Shown here in pieces: positions 11,144-23,771 of a stretch of 64,000 bases of DNA. Origin of the DNA: Cyathus striatus (lineage: Eukaryota > Basidiomycota > Agaricomycetes > Agaricales > Nidulariaceae); assembly GCA_025738555.1 (NCBI GenBank), contig JAOVFP010000016.1, forward strand, positions 124,001-188,000. Direction: 5' to 3'. The notes beneath the pieces are model-generated. The model was not told where the DNA came from and did not search any database. It saw only the letters and a program-made list of their open reading frames with translations. The translations under genes were made by a program, and so were the position numbers. Every line of letters starts with the position of its first letter. The first letter of the stretch is position 1.

Positions 11144-12629
11144 TTACCGTACCATAGTATGCTTCTCCTCAACACTTGGACTCCCTTCACTCCCCTCCCC
11201 TTCCTTATGTCCACGCTCATACCTCGGCTCCCTCGCACCCCCAGCCGCCCCGTTCATAGTAACATCAACACTATGTCCAATCTCCTGATCAAGACTGACA
11301 TAATTATATGCGAACTCGCCTGGCATCTCTGCGTCATCGATTCCTAAGATTTCTGCTTCTTCGGTGGTTCGGAGGCGGAGGCCGGGGATGAAGTGCATTA
11401 TCCAGAGTATAAATATCTGTTGTATCGTATTAGTCAGTAAGGAAAGAGAGGAGAGAAAACGAAAGAAGGAGAAGAAGGAAGGAAGGAAGGGAAGAAAAGA
11501 CAAGAAGGAAAGTACAGTTATAACGAAACTATACGCGAACCCCGAAACTGAATCCGCAACCCGATACCCCAACTGCACCCAATGCTTATCCAACCAACCC
11601 CAGGGATCTCAGTGAACCCATCGAATCCTGCCACACGCAGTGAGAATGTTTCCTAACATTCCGCCGATTCCGTGGGATGCGAAGATCTAATTCCATTTCA
11701 ATAAGAACGAAAGAGAGAGAGGAAGGAAGGAAGGAGACATACATCAAGCACATCATCATACCCGACCAAAAACTTCAACTGCGTAGCGAAATTACATACT
11801 CCTCCGCTCATCACACCGAATAGGACAGCCGCAGGCGTACCCAAAAACCCACTCCCCGGTGTAATCGACACCAACCCCGCAATAACACCGAACAAAAGCC
11901 CACCACGGATCATTTCCTTTCAATCCGACAGTCGAGAAGCATTCATGTCAATCCGCCCGTCGCTGTAGCCAAATTCGTAACAATGCACGCTCGGACTGCT
12001 CTCAAGCCCGCTGAAAGCGCTGAACCCCCACTGAATCCGAACTATCCAAACCACAGGAACACAGCCGTGGTTTGTAAGCGAGTCGTTCAGTCCCATACCC
12101 CCTCCGCTTGCCCAATACACAATAATAGCCAACGCTGCCGTTCCACTGGATATATGCACCGGTGTGCCTCCGGCGAAATCGAGCCCACCAAGGACAAAGC
12201 TCCATCCGTTGCTGTTCCATATCCAGCATGCTATGGGATCGCATACGATTGTACTCCAGATGAATATGAATACGAATATGAGGCCTAAGCGGGCGCATTC
12301 GGTGATGGCGCCGCATGCGATTGCGGGTGTTATAGCCGCGAACATGAATTGGTAGATGCAGAAGAGGAGGGCGGGGATACGGGTTGAGCCTATTGAGGGT
12401 TGTTCTAGGATTCCTTTGAGGCCGAAGTATTCCGTGGGTCCGGATTAGCAGGGAAAGAGAGGGGAACGTAGTGAGGTTCCCGATGTATGCTGAGCCTGTT
12501 TTGGTGAATGCCAACGAGTACCCCCAGAAGAACCACTACCGCACCATCAGTCCTGCCCAGCGACAAGAGCAAGAAAGACGACTTGGAACGAAACAACAGC
12601 CAACGCAGCTGTGTGTGAATGCAGACCAT
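11144..12629 (-). pseudogene. Ammonium transporter (Amt/Mep/Rh family), 5'-truncated dead copy
   Basis: Minus-strand pieces match the intact copy at 29257-30972: FFWGYSLAF plus TKTGSAYIGNL near 12510, and MFAAITPAIACGAI to GGTPVHISSGTAALAI at 12345-12100. Then come ITPGSGFLGTPAAVLFG to FATQLKFLVGYDD (11860-11750), SHGIGG near 11680, WVQLGYRVADSVSGFAYSF and IMHFIPGLRLRTTEEAEILG (11590-11330). The first exon and most of exon 2 are missing beyond 12629. The frame breaks after TAALAI, and sequence corresponding to TTYVILGT and to FAQASVAG is lost. The intron before the last exon has grown into a purine-rich GAAGG-type tract (about 11440-11510). It is not functional. Confidence 0.88.
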
Positions 12630-13007
12630 GATGCGTCCTAGTGTTATACACTAAGTGAATATCTGTGATAAGTTTTCCAACTAGTATATATCGAAAGACT
12701 CAGAAATGGCGCTAAACGATACAAAAGGACGGGACGAGTTTGAACTCGGTGAAAAAGTGTGCTCGGTTAGACGCTGGATTTGCTCAGGCAACATTCCGAG
12801 ACATTCCCACGATCAGAATCTCACTACGCAATCCATAAAAATCTTTGCATTTTTTACTTCTCATTGTGCTTAATGACTGTACACCATAGATTCGCTTTCG
12901 CATATAACAATAGCTAATGTACAGCATTTTTCATTCTCTATACAGGTCACATATTTACGTACATTTCTGATACGCATCAATGACCATAAAGTACAAAACT
13001 GGTCTAC
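12630..13007. other. Spacer with dispersed-repeat copy
   Basis: Holds the second copy of the short repeat seen at 5500-5680 (core near 12762). No gene seen. Confidence 0.4.
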
Positions 13008-14346
13008 TCAATCGAAATAAGTACCACCATTTACGGATACACTTTGCCCTACAATCCCAGAACCGAAAATTAAAGCTCAGTATACCAATTCACGGAGATT
13101 TATCGTACCAGTAATGAATCCAGATTTGCTAGAGGCCAAAAACGACACGAGATTGGCCGTGTCTTCCACGGTACCAAGTCTGCCAACTGGAGCCAGTTGC
13201 TCTTGCTACAGCACGTTCGAAGGTATATCAGCAAAAACATAGACTACCCGGATGTAGCGCACCTGGTTATAAAATTCTCCATGATCTCCCAATAAAGAAT
13301 CACCCAACTCGCGCACTTCCATACGTCAGCTTTTAAGTTTCAATCTCAACTTGTACGTAGCTTACACATGATAGTTTCAATTGCCCCTGTGATGGACGGT
13401 ATCAATAAGTGAGAACAGACAGCTTCAATATGTATGTAGACGAACCTGGAGAATAAGCGTTAACTGTGATTCCGTATTTTCCTAATTCACCAGCTAGATT
13501 TTGTCAGACATTCCAGAACATACGTAAGGGATGAATTATATCAGGTACCGGCGCTCTGGGTCATCCCTCTTACTGCAAACTTGGAGGTAGAGTAACCACT
13601 CATATTGACATAGCCTGTCCACTCGGTGAGAATAATCCTAATCAACTAATTATAGAAGACATCACCTTTCTTTCCCGCCACGGAAGAAGCACCAATAAGT
13701 CTTCCTCCTCGTCCTTGCTTAATCATCTGCAATGCAGCATACTTGTAACACAAGAAAACACCGCGAATATTGATGTTGTAGAGTCTGTCCAAATCGTGCG
13801 TAGTCACTATGGTACCGACGTAAGTATCAGTCTCATTCACAAAAAAAAACGAGGCGACATACTTTCCGTAAGCGGCATAGACATACAAATCCCCGCATTG
13901 GCAACCATCTACACGTTCCCCATAAGCCTAATGTAAACAAATAGAAAACTGAAATAACATACGACATCAACACCTCCCAAACTCCCAACAGTGCCATCCA
14001 CTATAGACTTCACATCTTCTTCCTTCGAAACGTCCCCGAAAACGATAGAGCACTTTCTTCCTATCTTGGATATCTCTCCTTCGAGCTCTTTCAGGCCGTC
14101 CTTTGAGTGTGATAGATCGTTGAGGGATATATTGAACCCATCTTGTGCGAGTCGCAGAGCAATTGCTCGTCCTATGCCGCGAGAGGCACCTGTTACTAGT
14201 GCTACGCCTTCGTTCGAGATAGCTGAGGTGGAGAACTTTAACGACGGGGATGTGAAGTGTCGCTCGCTACGTGTTGCATATGAAGAAAGGGGGAGAACTG
14301 GTTTGAGAGTGCGTGTGAAACAGCGAGCAAGGTTTTGCAGGGACAT
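13008..14346 (-). CDS. Short-chain dehydrogenase/reductase (classical SDR), copy 1
   Basis: Exon 1 (14346-13963) has a 45-residue Arg/Ser-rich leader that could target mitochondria, then VALVTGASRGIGRAIALRL, the TGxxxGxG cofactor motif. Later exons give MVANAGICMSMPL (NAG motif), NINIRGVFLCYKYAALQM and GGRLIGASSVAGKK. They continue with GYSTSKFAVRGMTQ (catalytic YxxxK preceded by the GASS serine), GELGKYGITVNAYSPG, QLAPVGRLGTVEDTANLVSF and FITGQSVSVNGGTYFD with stop at 13008-13010. Introns at all boundaries can be placed at GT-AG sites in phase, so the gene seems intact. Substrate unknown; the pattern resembles diacetyl/acetoin or 3-oxoacyl reductase-like SDRs. A paralogue in the same orientation lies about 1.7 kb upstream. 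Confidence 0.82.
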
Positions 14347-15090
14347 GATATGAGGCGAGTAGCACTGTTGAATTAGAGTTGTGTCGTACAGAGGGTCGAA
14401 GCTTGAACTTGGGAATTCTCGCTGGAGTATTTATACAATTGTATTCAATGTTCATATACATTCATAGTTCATGCATGGAAGCGAACGACGTAGTCACATG
14501 TGTGTATCACTTGAACTTCCAGATTCAACGTACCGAACACTGAATTTGCAAATTCAGTGCCAGCCGGCAAGTGCCTGGTGCCCCGTACCAGTGTGTTCGG
14601 TCTAATCGCAGTATGTTCCAAGAGCTGACAGATCGCTGAGATACGGACCTGGATCTGAGCTCACCATCCCTGAGCTAGGTCTAATTCGGTTGGTATTGTT
14701 ATTCGGCATCCTTATGGCAATGCCACAACAACAGGCATTCGGCGGCTCGGCAGGTAGTCTGATAATTGAGCCATGGCGAGCCAAGATGCAGAGGGGGAGT
14801 ACTGAAGTACAGCGGAAGCCTGCAAGGTTGAGATGAAAATATAAAACTTGGAATGTATGTATATTCACTTATGAATATAAGCACCATGGCTATAGTATAT
14901 ACTATAATATGTATCCACAACCATTCAATTAAATAAAAGGATCGTAGTGTATGGTAGACGAAGATGGATGTGTCATTAGAACTAAGATGGTGGTGACTCT
15001 GAGTAAAATGTTCCAGCGGATAAGGGTTATTTTGTTGTACAATATGGTCTGTAGTATCAGTAGTGTAAATTAAACGAGGTACTAAGTACC
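14347..15090. other. Spacer between SDR copy 1 and zinc-finger remnant
   Basis: No gene. A local inverted motif (CTGAATTTGCAAATTCAG) occurs near 14541. The word CCAAGAGCTGACAGATC near 14620 recurs in inverted orientation near 15963-15979. The two copies bracket the zinc-finger remnant, so 14.6-16.0 kb may have arrived as one block. Confidence 0.4.
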
Positions 15091-15640
15091 TTACTGCATA
15101 AATTGTTCGAACTCGTCAAGGAGACTCTGCTTGAAGTTCTCGAGTAGTAGGCAGTGATTGATGAGATCGCCTTGCATCATATCCTGTCCGAGTTGTCATA
15201 GAGTTACCTCAATAAACTTCCGGTACCCCGAGTTTCTCTTGTTCTTCTATTGTAACTTCTATTGACGAGTGGAATAGTTCATCACCAGACAGAATTTATT
15301 CCCAATTTGGGTGCTGGTCTCTTAGGTGTTGAGGAATGTTATACTTCCAGTGAATCTCTTCGCATCCAGATACCTTGCATATTATAGGAACATTAGTGCA
15401 GGGTTTAATTTTCGAAATACGTGAAGCCGCAGATACTATGAGCAGATATGAAAATTTGCAGAGGGAATCAACCCTATTCTGATTTATACTGCGAATTTGA
15501 CACTGCGCAAAGAACTTCCAGGTTTTCAAGGGTTGGATCTCCCTTTCTGATTGTGAGGCCACCATGATTGGAAAACAGAAAGGACTCGAGTGTCTCTTTG
15601 TACTGGGAGAAAGAGCCGCAAAAAGTACTTGGATTCGAGG
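15091..15640 (-). pseudogene. C2H2-like zinc-finger gene remnant with nonsense codon
   Basis: The minus strand encodes KIKPCTNVPIICKVSGCEE then IHWKYNIPQHLRDQHPNWE. This Cys-Cys-WKYN-His-His pattern is common in agaricomycete proteins of unknown role. The frame then hits TAA (15299-15301) but continues in the same frame as ILSGDELFHSSIEVTIEEQEK then LGVPEVY, a coding-like acidic tail, before a second stop. A further exon-like stretch (MQGDLINHCLLLENF to stop at 15091-15093) lies downstream in another frame. I read this as a broken gene whose stop is secondary. No start exon was identified. Confidence 0.55.
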
Positions 15641-16045
15641 GGGAAGTGGAAGTATGTACATGAACAGAAGTATGTGACAGTTGAACATTACCGGTATGTA
15701 CACTAGATACAGGTGTGGGCTGGCATGTTGGTTGAATCGAAGCAGATGCAACGCGTCAAAAGACGCGTCTTCGAGCGCGCTATAAACGATGTAAGATAGG
15801 TGAGATGTTCAGTTCACGTTCAGATTCCACGCTGCCAGCTGTTGCTTGGGGCGGAGATTAAAAATGCATCGCCAAACAGCTTGTTTGCCAGTTGTTTGCT
15901 ATGGCTTGGTAGGGGGGGGGGAGGGGACACCCACCGTGGGAATGGGTACGAGATTTGAGGATCTGTCAGCTCTTGGTATGTTCCTCCGTTGATGAGCCAC
16001 TACATGAACAAATGTCAGACTATTTAGTGCATGAGATGGAATCGA
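15641..16045. other. Spacer with poly-G tract
   Basis: Nothing coding. Contains an uninterrupted guanine run near 15914 and the inverted copy of the 14620 word. Confidence 0.4.
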
Positions 16046-17262
16046 CTATCTTACAGTTTGCCCTATTGGTAGAGTACAAGTGACGTGAGTACACATCTGT
16101 CAAACATACGGTCCAGAGCATATCAGGGATTTCAAACGCACCGGTGACAAAGTTAGACTCTTTCGAAGCAAGATAGGAGACAATGCCGGATATGTCTTCT
16201 GGAACGCCGAATGGGTCTCCTTTGACTTGCTGGATTTGCATAGTCGGTAGTGAACAACTCCGGCAGAATGAATGTATAAGAGAACGCGTACCTCGAGGTA
16301 GCCTGGGCGGTATTTCATAATGCCTGGCATTATCCCTGCCGCTGCGGATAGGGTTATTAGGATAGGGCAATGTTGAATGTGGGATGGAACATACTCATCG
16401 GTGTGGCGATTGCACCTGATTTCGTAGACAATGGTTAGTGCATAATGATTCGTTGTAATGGAAGACAGCGATCATACCAGGGCAGTAAGCGTTCACGGTG
16501 ATCTTGTGTTCCCTGAGTTCTTGAGCTAGAAAAATGATTAATAAAAACGAAGAAAGCATACATTAAAGAAGCCCATGTACGGACCTACGAATTGCGTTAA
16601 GCCGCGGACAGCAAATTTCGTTGCTCCATAGGCACTGAACAATGCAACAGCTATAACACACTGAGTGAATGATACAACGAACGTGGAGGTTGGAGGACCG
16701 ACCTTGTTTACCCGCCTGTGAGGACGCACCAATGATCCGCCCTCCTTTTCCTTGCGCAATCATTTTCTTCGCAGCGTATTTATAGCATAAGAAAACTCCT
16801 CGGGTATTGATGGCGAAGATACGCTCCCATTCTTCCAAAGTAGCTGTTCATCTAGGTCAGCAACGCATTCCGACACGGGTTATCGCTTAGCTTCACTGTC
16901 AACGAAAGGCTTCACGAAACATATTCCTGCATTTGCTATCATCTATATGAGGTAGATCATCAACACGAGATCGACAAAGAGTTTAAATGAACTTGACTAA
17001 CCACATCAACCGACCCCAACGTGGAAGACACGCTGTCGACCATCGCTACAACCTCTGCTTCAACTGATACATCAGCGGTGATGGCCATGGATCGTCTTCC
17101 CTTTGTTGTAATCTCTTTTGAGACTTCCTCTAGAGCATCTTTTGCAGAGACGATATCGTTCACTGCCACATCAAGTCCGTCATCTGCGAGTCTGAGAGCA
17201 ATGGCTCGGCCGATTCCGCTGGCAGCGCCTGTTACGATTGCAACGCGAGTTTCTGAAGACAT
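16046..17262 (-). CDS. Short-chain dehydrogenase/reductase, copy 2
   Basis: Exon 1 (17262 to about 17000) reads VAIVTGAASGIGRAIALRLA. Later exons give MIANAGICFVKPFVD, LEEWERIFAINTRGVFLCYK, GGRIIGASSQAGKQ and AYGATKFAVRGLTQF (YxxxK), then ELREHKITVNAYCPG, AIATPM, AGIMPGIMKYRPGYLE, GVPEDISGIVSYLASKES and NFVTGQTVR, with stop TAG at 16046-16048. All classical SDR motifs are present. The end is odd. Family members usually finish with a longer GQ-x-x-x-x-x-GG tail, and a +1 frame after QTV would read on (IVDSISCTK) to a stop at 16020, so a small indel may have shortened the C-terminus. It lacks the leader of copy 1, suggesting a cytosolic enzyme. Substrate unknown. Confidence 0.78.
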
Positions 17263-18004
17263 TTGGTGTAGGTAGGATGAAGGTGGAGAATGAGGACGTC
17301 GTGCTTGTTCTGGTTCATTTTATAAGATCATGGAAGCTGGTGGTAAAAGGAGATAGAGCTGTGCGGACTGTTTGCGGACTGTTGTCGTGCCGAACTCGTG
17401 AGATACTTGACCTTACCTAATCCGTGCTTCTTCCTGCTCGTGCTCAACTTGTGCTATCCCATTTTTCATTTCATTTCATTTCGACTCGTGCTCATGCTCA
17501 TGCGATCCTGCAACTTGCGACACAAGTCTAGTATGTTTTTGTTAATATTATTCTTTGTAGAAATCGAAAGTCGAACGATATCACAAATCCGCACGATCTA
17601 GAAGGGTGAAACACATCCCTGGTATGACATTGGAGGGCTACAAAATAGGCACAAGTAACAAGTACGTGGTATGCTTTTTTAGGTTGATTAACATGTTATA
17701 GGATATATTGACCCATTTGAGAAGGTAAGTATCCTTACTTGTTATCATTGCGTACCATCATTATTTTGCCACTGCGAACGTCTTCTCTTGGTCTTCTCGG
17801 CAATGGATTGATTGTCTGCTGACTGATCTACTTCCCGATGAACATTGTGAGAATATCTGTAATCCAGCCTCCCAAGTTAAATTTCATTTAGTAAATACAA
17901 ATCTAGAATAATCTGTCCTTCGGACTCTGCCCATATGAAAACAACTCGAAGCTATGAGAAAGAGGATATGATTTGCAAATCACGTGCAACCCGGAACTTC
18001 CTTG
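17263..18004. other. Intergenic upstream of SDR copy 2
   Basis: No gene recognised. Contains short TTTCATTTCATTTC runs (about 17461-17480). It ends at the target site of the MITE. Confidence 0.4.
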
Positions 18005-18007
18005 TAA

Positions 18008-18737
18008 CACGGCGGGCTTTTGGCTGTCCAGTTCCAGATGTCCTTTGGCCTGTCGTTTAGTCTGTCCTGTTTGGCATCATACACGTGTTCGTCACACTCA
18101 TCAAACCGATTTGCGATGGCTTCGGAATTGATGGGGAACAGAGATTGAACCAAGCTGGTGCATAATAAAACACCAGGATAGTGGGGGCCATGTATTATTT
18201 GACTTTAATAACAATAGTGTATACTAGCACTTGATGTCTGGGTATTTACTAAGAATTATATGTAGTACATAATCCACTTTAGTAATCTTGAGCAATTTTT
18301 ATCAGGACCTTGATTTGGTTCATCTCATATCTTACATTCACTTCTTCTGGACTGTACTTTGAACAATGAGAAGACACAAAGGTGAAAATTTATTCCATAT
18401 AAAATCCTCTAATTAACACAAGCATATAACAAATTAATTATAGGGTAATAGGTAGAGTATTCCAAAATATTTAAGGAAAATAACTGAAAATGCGAATTTT
18501 AAGATATTAAAAGCTTTCTATAGAAATACTTCGGATGTTCGGGTGGTCTACGTCAACGCATTTTGAACAACAATTTGTTGGTTCCACATGCCAGTTTGGA
18601 TTGACATCGTCTCAACTTTGATTATCGATCATCAGCCAGTTCATTATATGTGACATACACGTGTTTGACGCCAGACAGGACAGACTAAACGACAGGCCAA
18701 AGGACATCCGGAACTGGACAGCCAAAAGCCCGCCGTG
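18008..18737. mobile_element. 730-base MITE with 89-base terminal inverted repeats, TAA duplication
   Basis: The left end 18008-18096 (starting CACGGCGGGCTTTTGGCTGT) and the reverse complement of 18649-18737 match at 83 of 89 positions by eye. The flanks show the same trinucleotide TAA at 18005-18007 and 18738-18740. Long inverted repeats, a 3-base TAA/TWA duplication and no coding capacity fit a non-autonomous PIF/Harbinger-type element. The similarity between the arms indicates a fairly recent insertion. Confidence 0.85.
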
Positions 18738-18740
18738 TAA

Positions 18741-19981
18741 CACTCCGCGCGCTGCCCATCATCATAGTCCTTATACCCTTACTGTTTACTCTTTTGTCAT
18801 CTCTTTCTATCTCACCCGAGTCGCCCCTTTAGCATAACATCCGTTTCCGTACTCCATTACCTCTGCCAACTAAAGTCACCCCTTACCTATGTCTTCTAGC
18901 CTGACAGTCTAAAGATAGTTAACATACTTCCTTTCTATCCTATCCGTATCTCTAGTGTATCTGTCGGCGCATTTTGTATATAAAGACTGTACTGTAGAGC
19001 CACGTCGACAGAGAATCTAGTTTTCAAAACAGTGATATCTTGTTCGATTACTTAATCTTCCTCGTGTGAGCAAAGACCTCTGGCCTGCCGCATTTATCAC
19101 ATCCATTTGGTACATATTACTATCTAACTTTGGGTATTCAACTGGAGTAATATATGTATACCACTAGAAACATTTTCTAGGGACCGTCCTGACATCTCTT
19201 TCGAAAGTCTGACTTTCTAAACTTAAGGATAATTCTGAAATCAAGGCAATAGAAACCTACCATATGTGATGTTTGTCGATGGATAATAGATGTTCTAAGT
19301 GCTCATTGAGTCACTGCTCGCTAAACTCGAATATTCTGATTAAATCACAAGTATGTGTAGTTACTAAGAGTTTGTAAATCACATGAATCATACTCATGCT
19401 CTTTCGGTGGAAACAGTCAGGAGCCCATTGTTCGTTGCAGTTTTTAGTAGTTGTGAAACTATGATGAATCGATGACGTTCGTACCTTCGATAATTCATTC
19501 AATTAACACGGTTGCCACTAGGTTACTACTGGGTGAACATTAACTTATTACACGAACGTGGAGAATTGTATTTAACACCGTACGTCCACCATTGGATTTC
19601 GAGGCTTCGACTAAATGCGTGGAAGTTTCGAAATCCGAAACCGGAGTGGAAGGACGTCGGGGATTGGCTCTCTGTCCTGAGACGAAACTTCCTTTTGAAA
19701 ATTTCTTGCTTTCACCTTCGCCCACGTGGATAGGCCCCGATGGCTTCAGACCGAGGAACACTTTACTAGTGAGATATTTATATCCGATAAGCCCAAAAAT
19801 ACCTTCAAGGCCTGCCCAATATGTGCGTTCGTTCATACCATCTTAATATTCTCACAGGAAGACGCCAAGTTCTGAATTCACTTTATTGTTTCACTGCGCT
19901 AGCAATTTCAAGGTCCATGGTATACAACGGTGTACGGGAAGTCCGATATGAATGTACTACGAATGTACACGACTTCGAAGA
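18741..19981. other. Intergenic, no confident gene
   Basis: Opposed open frames at 19540-19846 overlap almost completely and neither shows a family motif. At most one could be real. The rest is AT-rich and featureless. Confidence 0.4.
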
Positions 19982-21023
19982 TCAGAACTGGACCTTGGAA
20001 ACGGTTTTCCAGAAGGATGATCCCTGGATAGTTGCTACCTTGAGCTCTAGTTCGCTGGGTTGCCTGGAGCCATCACCCCCAGCAAGAGTACCTGCACCCC
20101 ATGCAGAACCTTTCCATACACGTCAGTATTAACGAAAGTCGTCTCTATGGATAGATACATACCACCATGGACTTCCGTCATGTTTGTCAACTGAGCGAAT
20201 GTACTGGCATATCCGAGGGGGACAAAGTTAATGCCGTGATGTGTGAAGGTTGAAAGCAAGCTCAAGACTGTCGTTTCCTGTCCACCACCAAGAGAGGCGG
20301 TGGAGACAAACACGCCTGCGTACTTGCCGCTAAGCTTCCCTTGCGCCCACAGTTGACCTGTAGAGTCCCAAAAGGCCTGAAATAGTCCATTACGATCAGA
20401 TCTCTGATGTTCTTTGACAGAGAAGAAGGTGGTGTCAAACCTTCCATTGTCCTGGCATGTTGCCGTATCTGGTGGGGACTCCGAGGATGAAGGCGTCGTA
20501 TGTTGCAAGGGTGTCGGGGGTTATAATAGGGTAATCGCCCTTAGGAGGCGCATGCATTATCTTGAGAATTTCTTCGGGCAATGTTTCGGGGACTCTATCG
20601 GTGACGAACGATGCATCAACAGAAGATGGAGCGTGATAGAACGTGTAACGTACTGGAAGATTTCTGCTGATCCACCAGCCTCTACAATGCCCGCCTTTAC
20701 GGCCTCAGCCACTACATCGATGATCAATGCCTGTAGTCAACGTGGTTGGACAGTAACTACATACTCTTTGAGATGTGCCCATACAAGGAGTAGATGACGA
20801 TTGCGACTTTGGGAGCCATTGGAGTAGGTTCAGCTGTAGATGTGGTAGTAGGTGGGACAGTGGAAGCGGAAACAGGGGCAGCAGGTGTTGATTCGACAGT
20901 GGCTGAAGCAGCTGGGGTATTTGTAGTCGCAGCTTCTGTCTTTGCCCCATTTTCGGATTGGGGCTTTGGGGCAGCGGGTGCATCAGCAAAGTTGTCTTTT
21001 TGGCGCTTGCTTGGGAAGCACAT
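19982..21023 (-). CDS. Flavodoxin-fold NAD(P)H:quinone oxidoreductase (WrbA/Pst2-like)
   Basis: The minus-strand gene starts [12 protein letters not shown], then a Pro/Ala/Thr-rich linker of about 50 residues, then [15 protein letters not shown], the flavodoxin FMN-phosphate loop. Later exons read [103 protein letters not shown] and [19 protein letters not shown], with stop at 19982-19984. Junctions are GT-AG and in phase, so the gene is intact. The family reduces quinones by two electrons with FMN, protecting against redox cycling. The N-terminal extension with Cys2 might be lipidated and membrane-associated; that is inference. Confidence 0.88.
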
Positions 21024-23700
21024 GGTGGGACAGATGTAAGAAACGTAGATCCTTTTGGGTCTTTAAGGTCGAAAGTGAGTGAAACGTATGAACAGACCAG
21101 AAAGCTGTACTGAAATAAGGATGTTTGATTATCAACTGCAAGAACGTCAGCTACTTCGCTTGGTTGCGTTATGTTACTTATAGCTAATGAAATGATTAGT
21201 ACCTTTCTATCCGCTTCTCGTGGGTTCCCGTGAGAAGAAATGCATATCTTTAGCATAAGTTCATGATGCGGCGACCTAAGCCATATCTCATCATGCATGT
21301 GCCATATTCCTGATTGGCAAATTTTAACCATAGGGGTAAGGAGCATCCCTATAATTCCGGCAATTTCGCGAGTAACAATTGACAGTAGTAATAATTGACA
21401 CTGGCATATAGGATAGAAAGCAATTTACTTTGTCGTTTAAGCCCAACTGAGAGCTGCGGTCTACGATTGAATAGTGATCAATGGGAGCTAAATCCAATAG
21501 GGAAAATATTTCACCCAGCCAAGTTCAAGGTTTTGGGCTCAGAGAAGCGGTTTACCATGCTTAGGTCAATTATCCCACGTTCCAGTGAGTTGGAATTGGC
21601 AACCTATTACGACGTCGCTGACGCTCAGTCAGTGCTTCATATGATGATCATCCTGACTGGGTCAATCTTTCGGCCGCAATCGATCCATCCAGACATACTG
21701 CATGTTACTCAACAGAACTTGCGGGGCTCTAAGCGACTTGAATTATTAAGCTAATGGTTGGCATCGAACCGTTCAACTGTAACCAGACAAGCAGTATTCT
21801 GACAAACGGGACGGCTTGGAACGGAAAATATGATATGTTTCTCTACTCAAACATAACGCCTGTTATTTATAATCAATCAAATCAACATGCATACCGCTGA
21901 CAAGGATTATTTATAGTTCCCGCAGAGAGGCACTAAACCGAAATTGTAGGTGCACTTACGAAGTTAACGTTTGATTTGACTCGAAATAGCGATATCTCTC
22001 TAAGGGGCTGGTTGAACTGCGTCCTATGTATCATGCCTGCGTTCCGTTGCTAGTACCCCTGCTTGTTTGGCAGGTCATGCATTCAGATGTGTAATCAAGT
22101 CGTAATCAGTTTATCGCAATGAAGTGACTAATATCGCCATATTTCAATATAGGGACTAATCGATATCCTTATTCATAGCTTTTGCAGCTTGGATTTTGGG
22201 TACTAAACAGATTACAAGATATTTCGCAGTACAGGTTTATACGTGGGGTAAGCAACCGGTATTGGGAAGTATCTCTCATTGGAAAATCAAGTCATAGCTA
22301 TGTGATATCCATGCTACCCGTAACTTAATCACTAAGCGACGTGAAAAGACATAATCTTGTATATAGTATCGAGCTTCATGTAGTAATTCATTCCTTTAGA
22401 TTTTGAAATGGCATGATTCCAAAAATAACTTTAATCTGAACATCAGTAAATCGCCTGTCCAGGTAATTTGTTATGATTTATGTTGTCTGATTCTATGCAT
22501 ACACGTGTTGCAACATACATATATAGATCATTTAAATTTTCAGTCCCTGTTACTTAAGCAGACATTAATGTGTTGTTGAGGTGAAGAATCAATCAGTCAC
22601 CGATGGCACTATTTATAAGGGAGACGTGAGGTGTTACAGTGGATTGGATAATTTCGCTTCCACAAATAATCTTTCATGGAAAACTACAAGTATCATATTC
22701 ACATTTACCTGTCTCACACCAGTAAAAGATGTCGAAATATTAATATGTCAATATACGATACGAATTTAACAAGAAAGGATGAAATCCTCGAGAAGATATT
22801 TAATACTGAGGATGAGTCCACGCGGTGTACCTTGTTCCTTCATCTCACTTGAACTAATTTCTAAAGCAAGTAAATCACTATATTGCCTTGAGTTCCAATG
22901 ATTGTTTCTCACAGCTATATTTATCCTTACCGCCGCACGCTTCCGAAATGTCAATCTTCAAGGTACATAAGTACTTCGAGAAAACCATGTCTTCCTTTAG
23001 AATGAAGTTGATCAAGGCCCGAGTGAAATGAAGATGTGAATCGGATATATCCGATATCCCTTGTTTTAAATATCCCTAAACAACACCCTCGCGTTCGTCT
23101 CACGTGGATACATTGTGTAATAACAAGTTAGTAGGAATGTCAATGTCATCGACCGTTGTGCATCTCTCGGAATTCTCGAGTCTCCTAAGCTCTGGGCTGC
23201 TACTGAGTACGGTTATCTGTACGAGCCGCTAGTTCCAAAGGTTTTACAACGATGGTCAAGACTTATATAATTACTTTTCATTTCAACTTCGTCCTGCGAT
23301 TTTCGCTGTAGTGTCTAGACTTCCCGTAACGATCATTTAGTGCTAGTTCTGCTCATTCTAAAGGTGGTTATATTCCAGTTCTTATCGAACGCTTTAACGA
23401 AAGAATCCTATCCAAACACATGCGAATTCTCATCGCTTTGTCAGCATATCCTTGCCGGGGTATTAATCAGCAATCTGTGCATTACTAATGGAAAGATCAG
23501 TCCTCATCCGACGGAATGATCTTCAAGCTCTAATCGCGCTGGAATAAAACTCCGAGTCTTTAATCCCTGTGTGCATTTTCTCAATTTCTCGATTCTGAGA
23601 GAAAATTACTAAGTAGTAACTGTTGATAGAGCTTAAGATCACAGTCTGTCAGCAAAACGAGTACCTAATACGTATGAATATTAGTACTTGATATCTCAGC
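21024..23700. other. 2.7 kb without recognisable gene
   Basis: The plus frame at 21395-21754 is the longest but has no known motif. I see no RNA gene, transposon terminus or tandem repeat. Composition is typical of the intergenic DNA to its left. It may hold a decayed element that I cannot name. Confidence 0.4.
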
Positions 23701-23706
23701 TGATGA

Positions 23707-23714
23707 TATAAAAG
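23707..23714 (+). promoter_or_regulatory. TATA box of NmrA-like gene
   Basis: TATAAAAG lies 58 bases before the start codon at 23772, in a good core-promoter position. Confidence 0.5.
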
Positions 23715-23771
23715 GCTCGGGGAAACAATGAATCCTCCTATCTTCGCTTCCATTTACTCTAGATATCCAAC

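Noticed and set aside
12002..12514. 170-residue Arg/His-rich protein
   Set aside because: Shadow frame across the dead transporter copy.
19540..19846. Opposed overlapping genes
   Set aside because: No family motif on either strand and no intron signals to decide; left unannotated.
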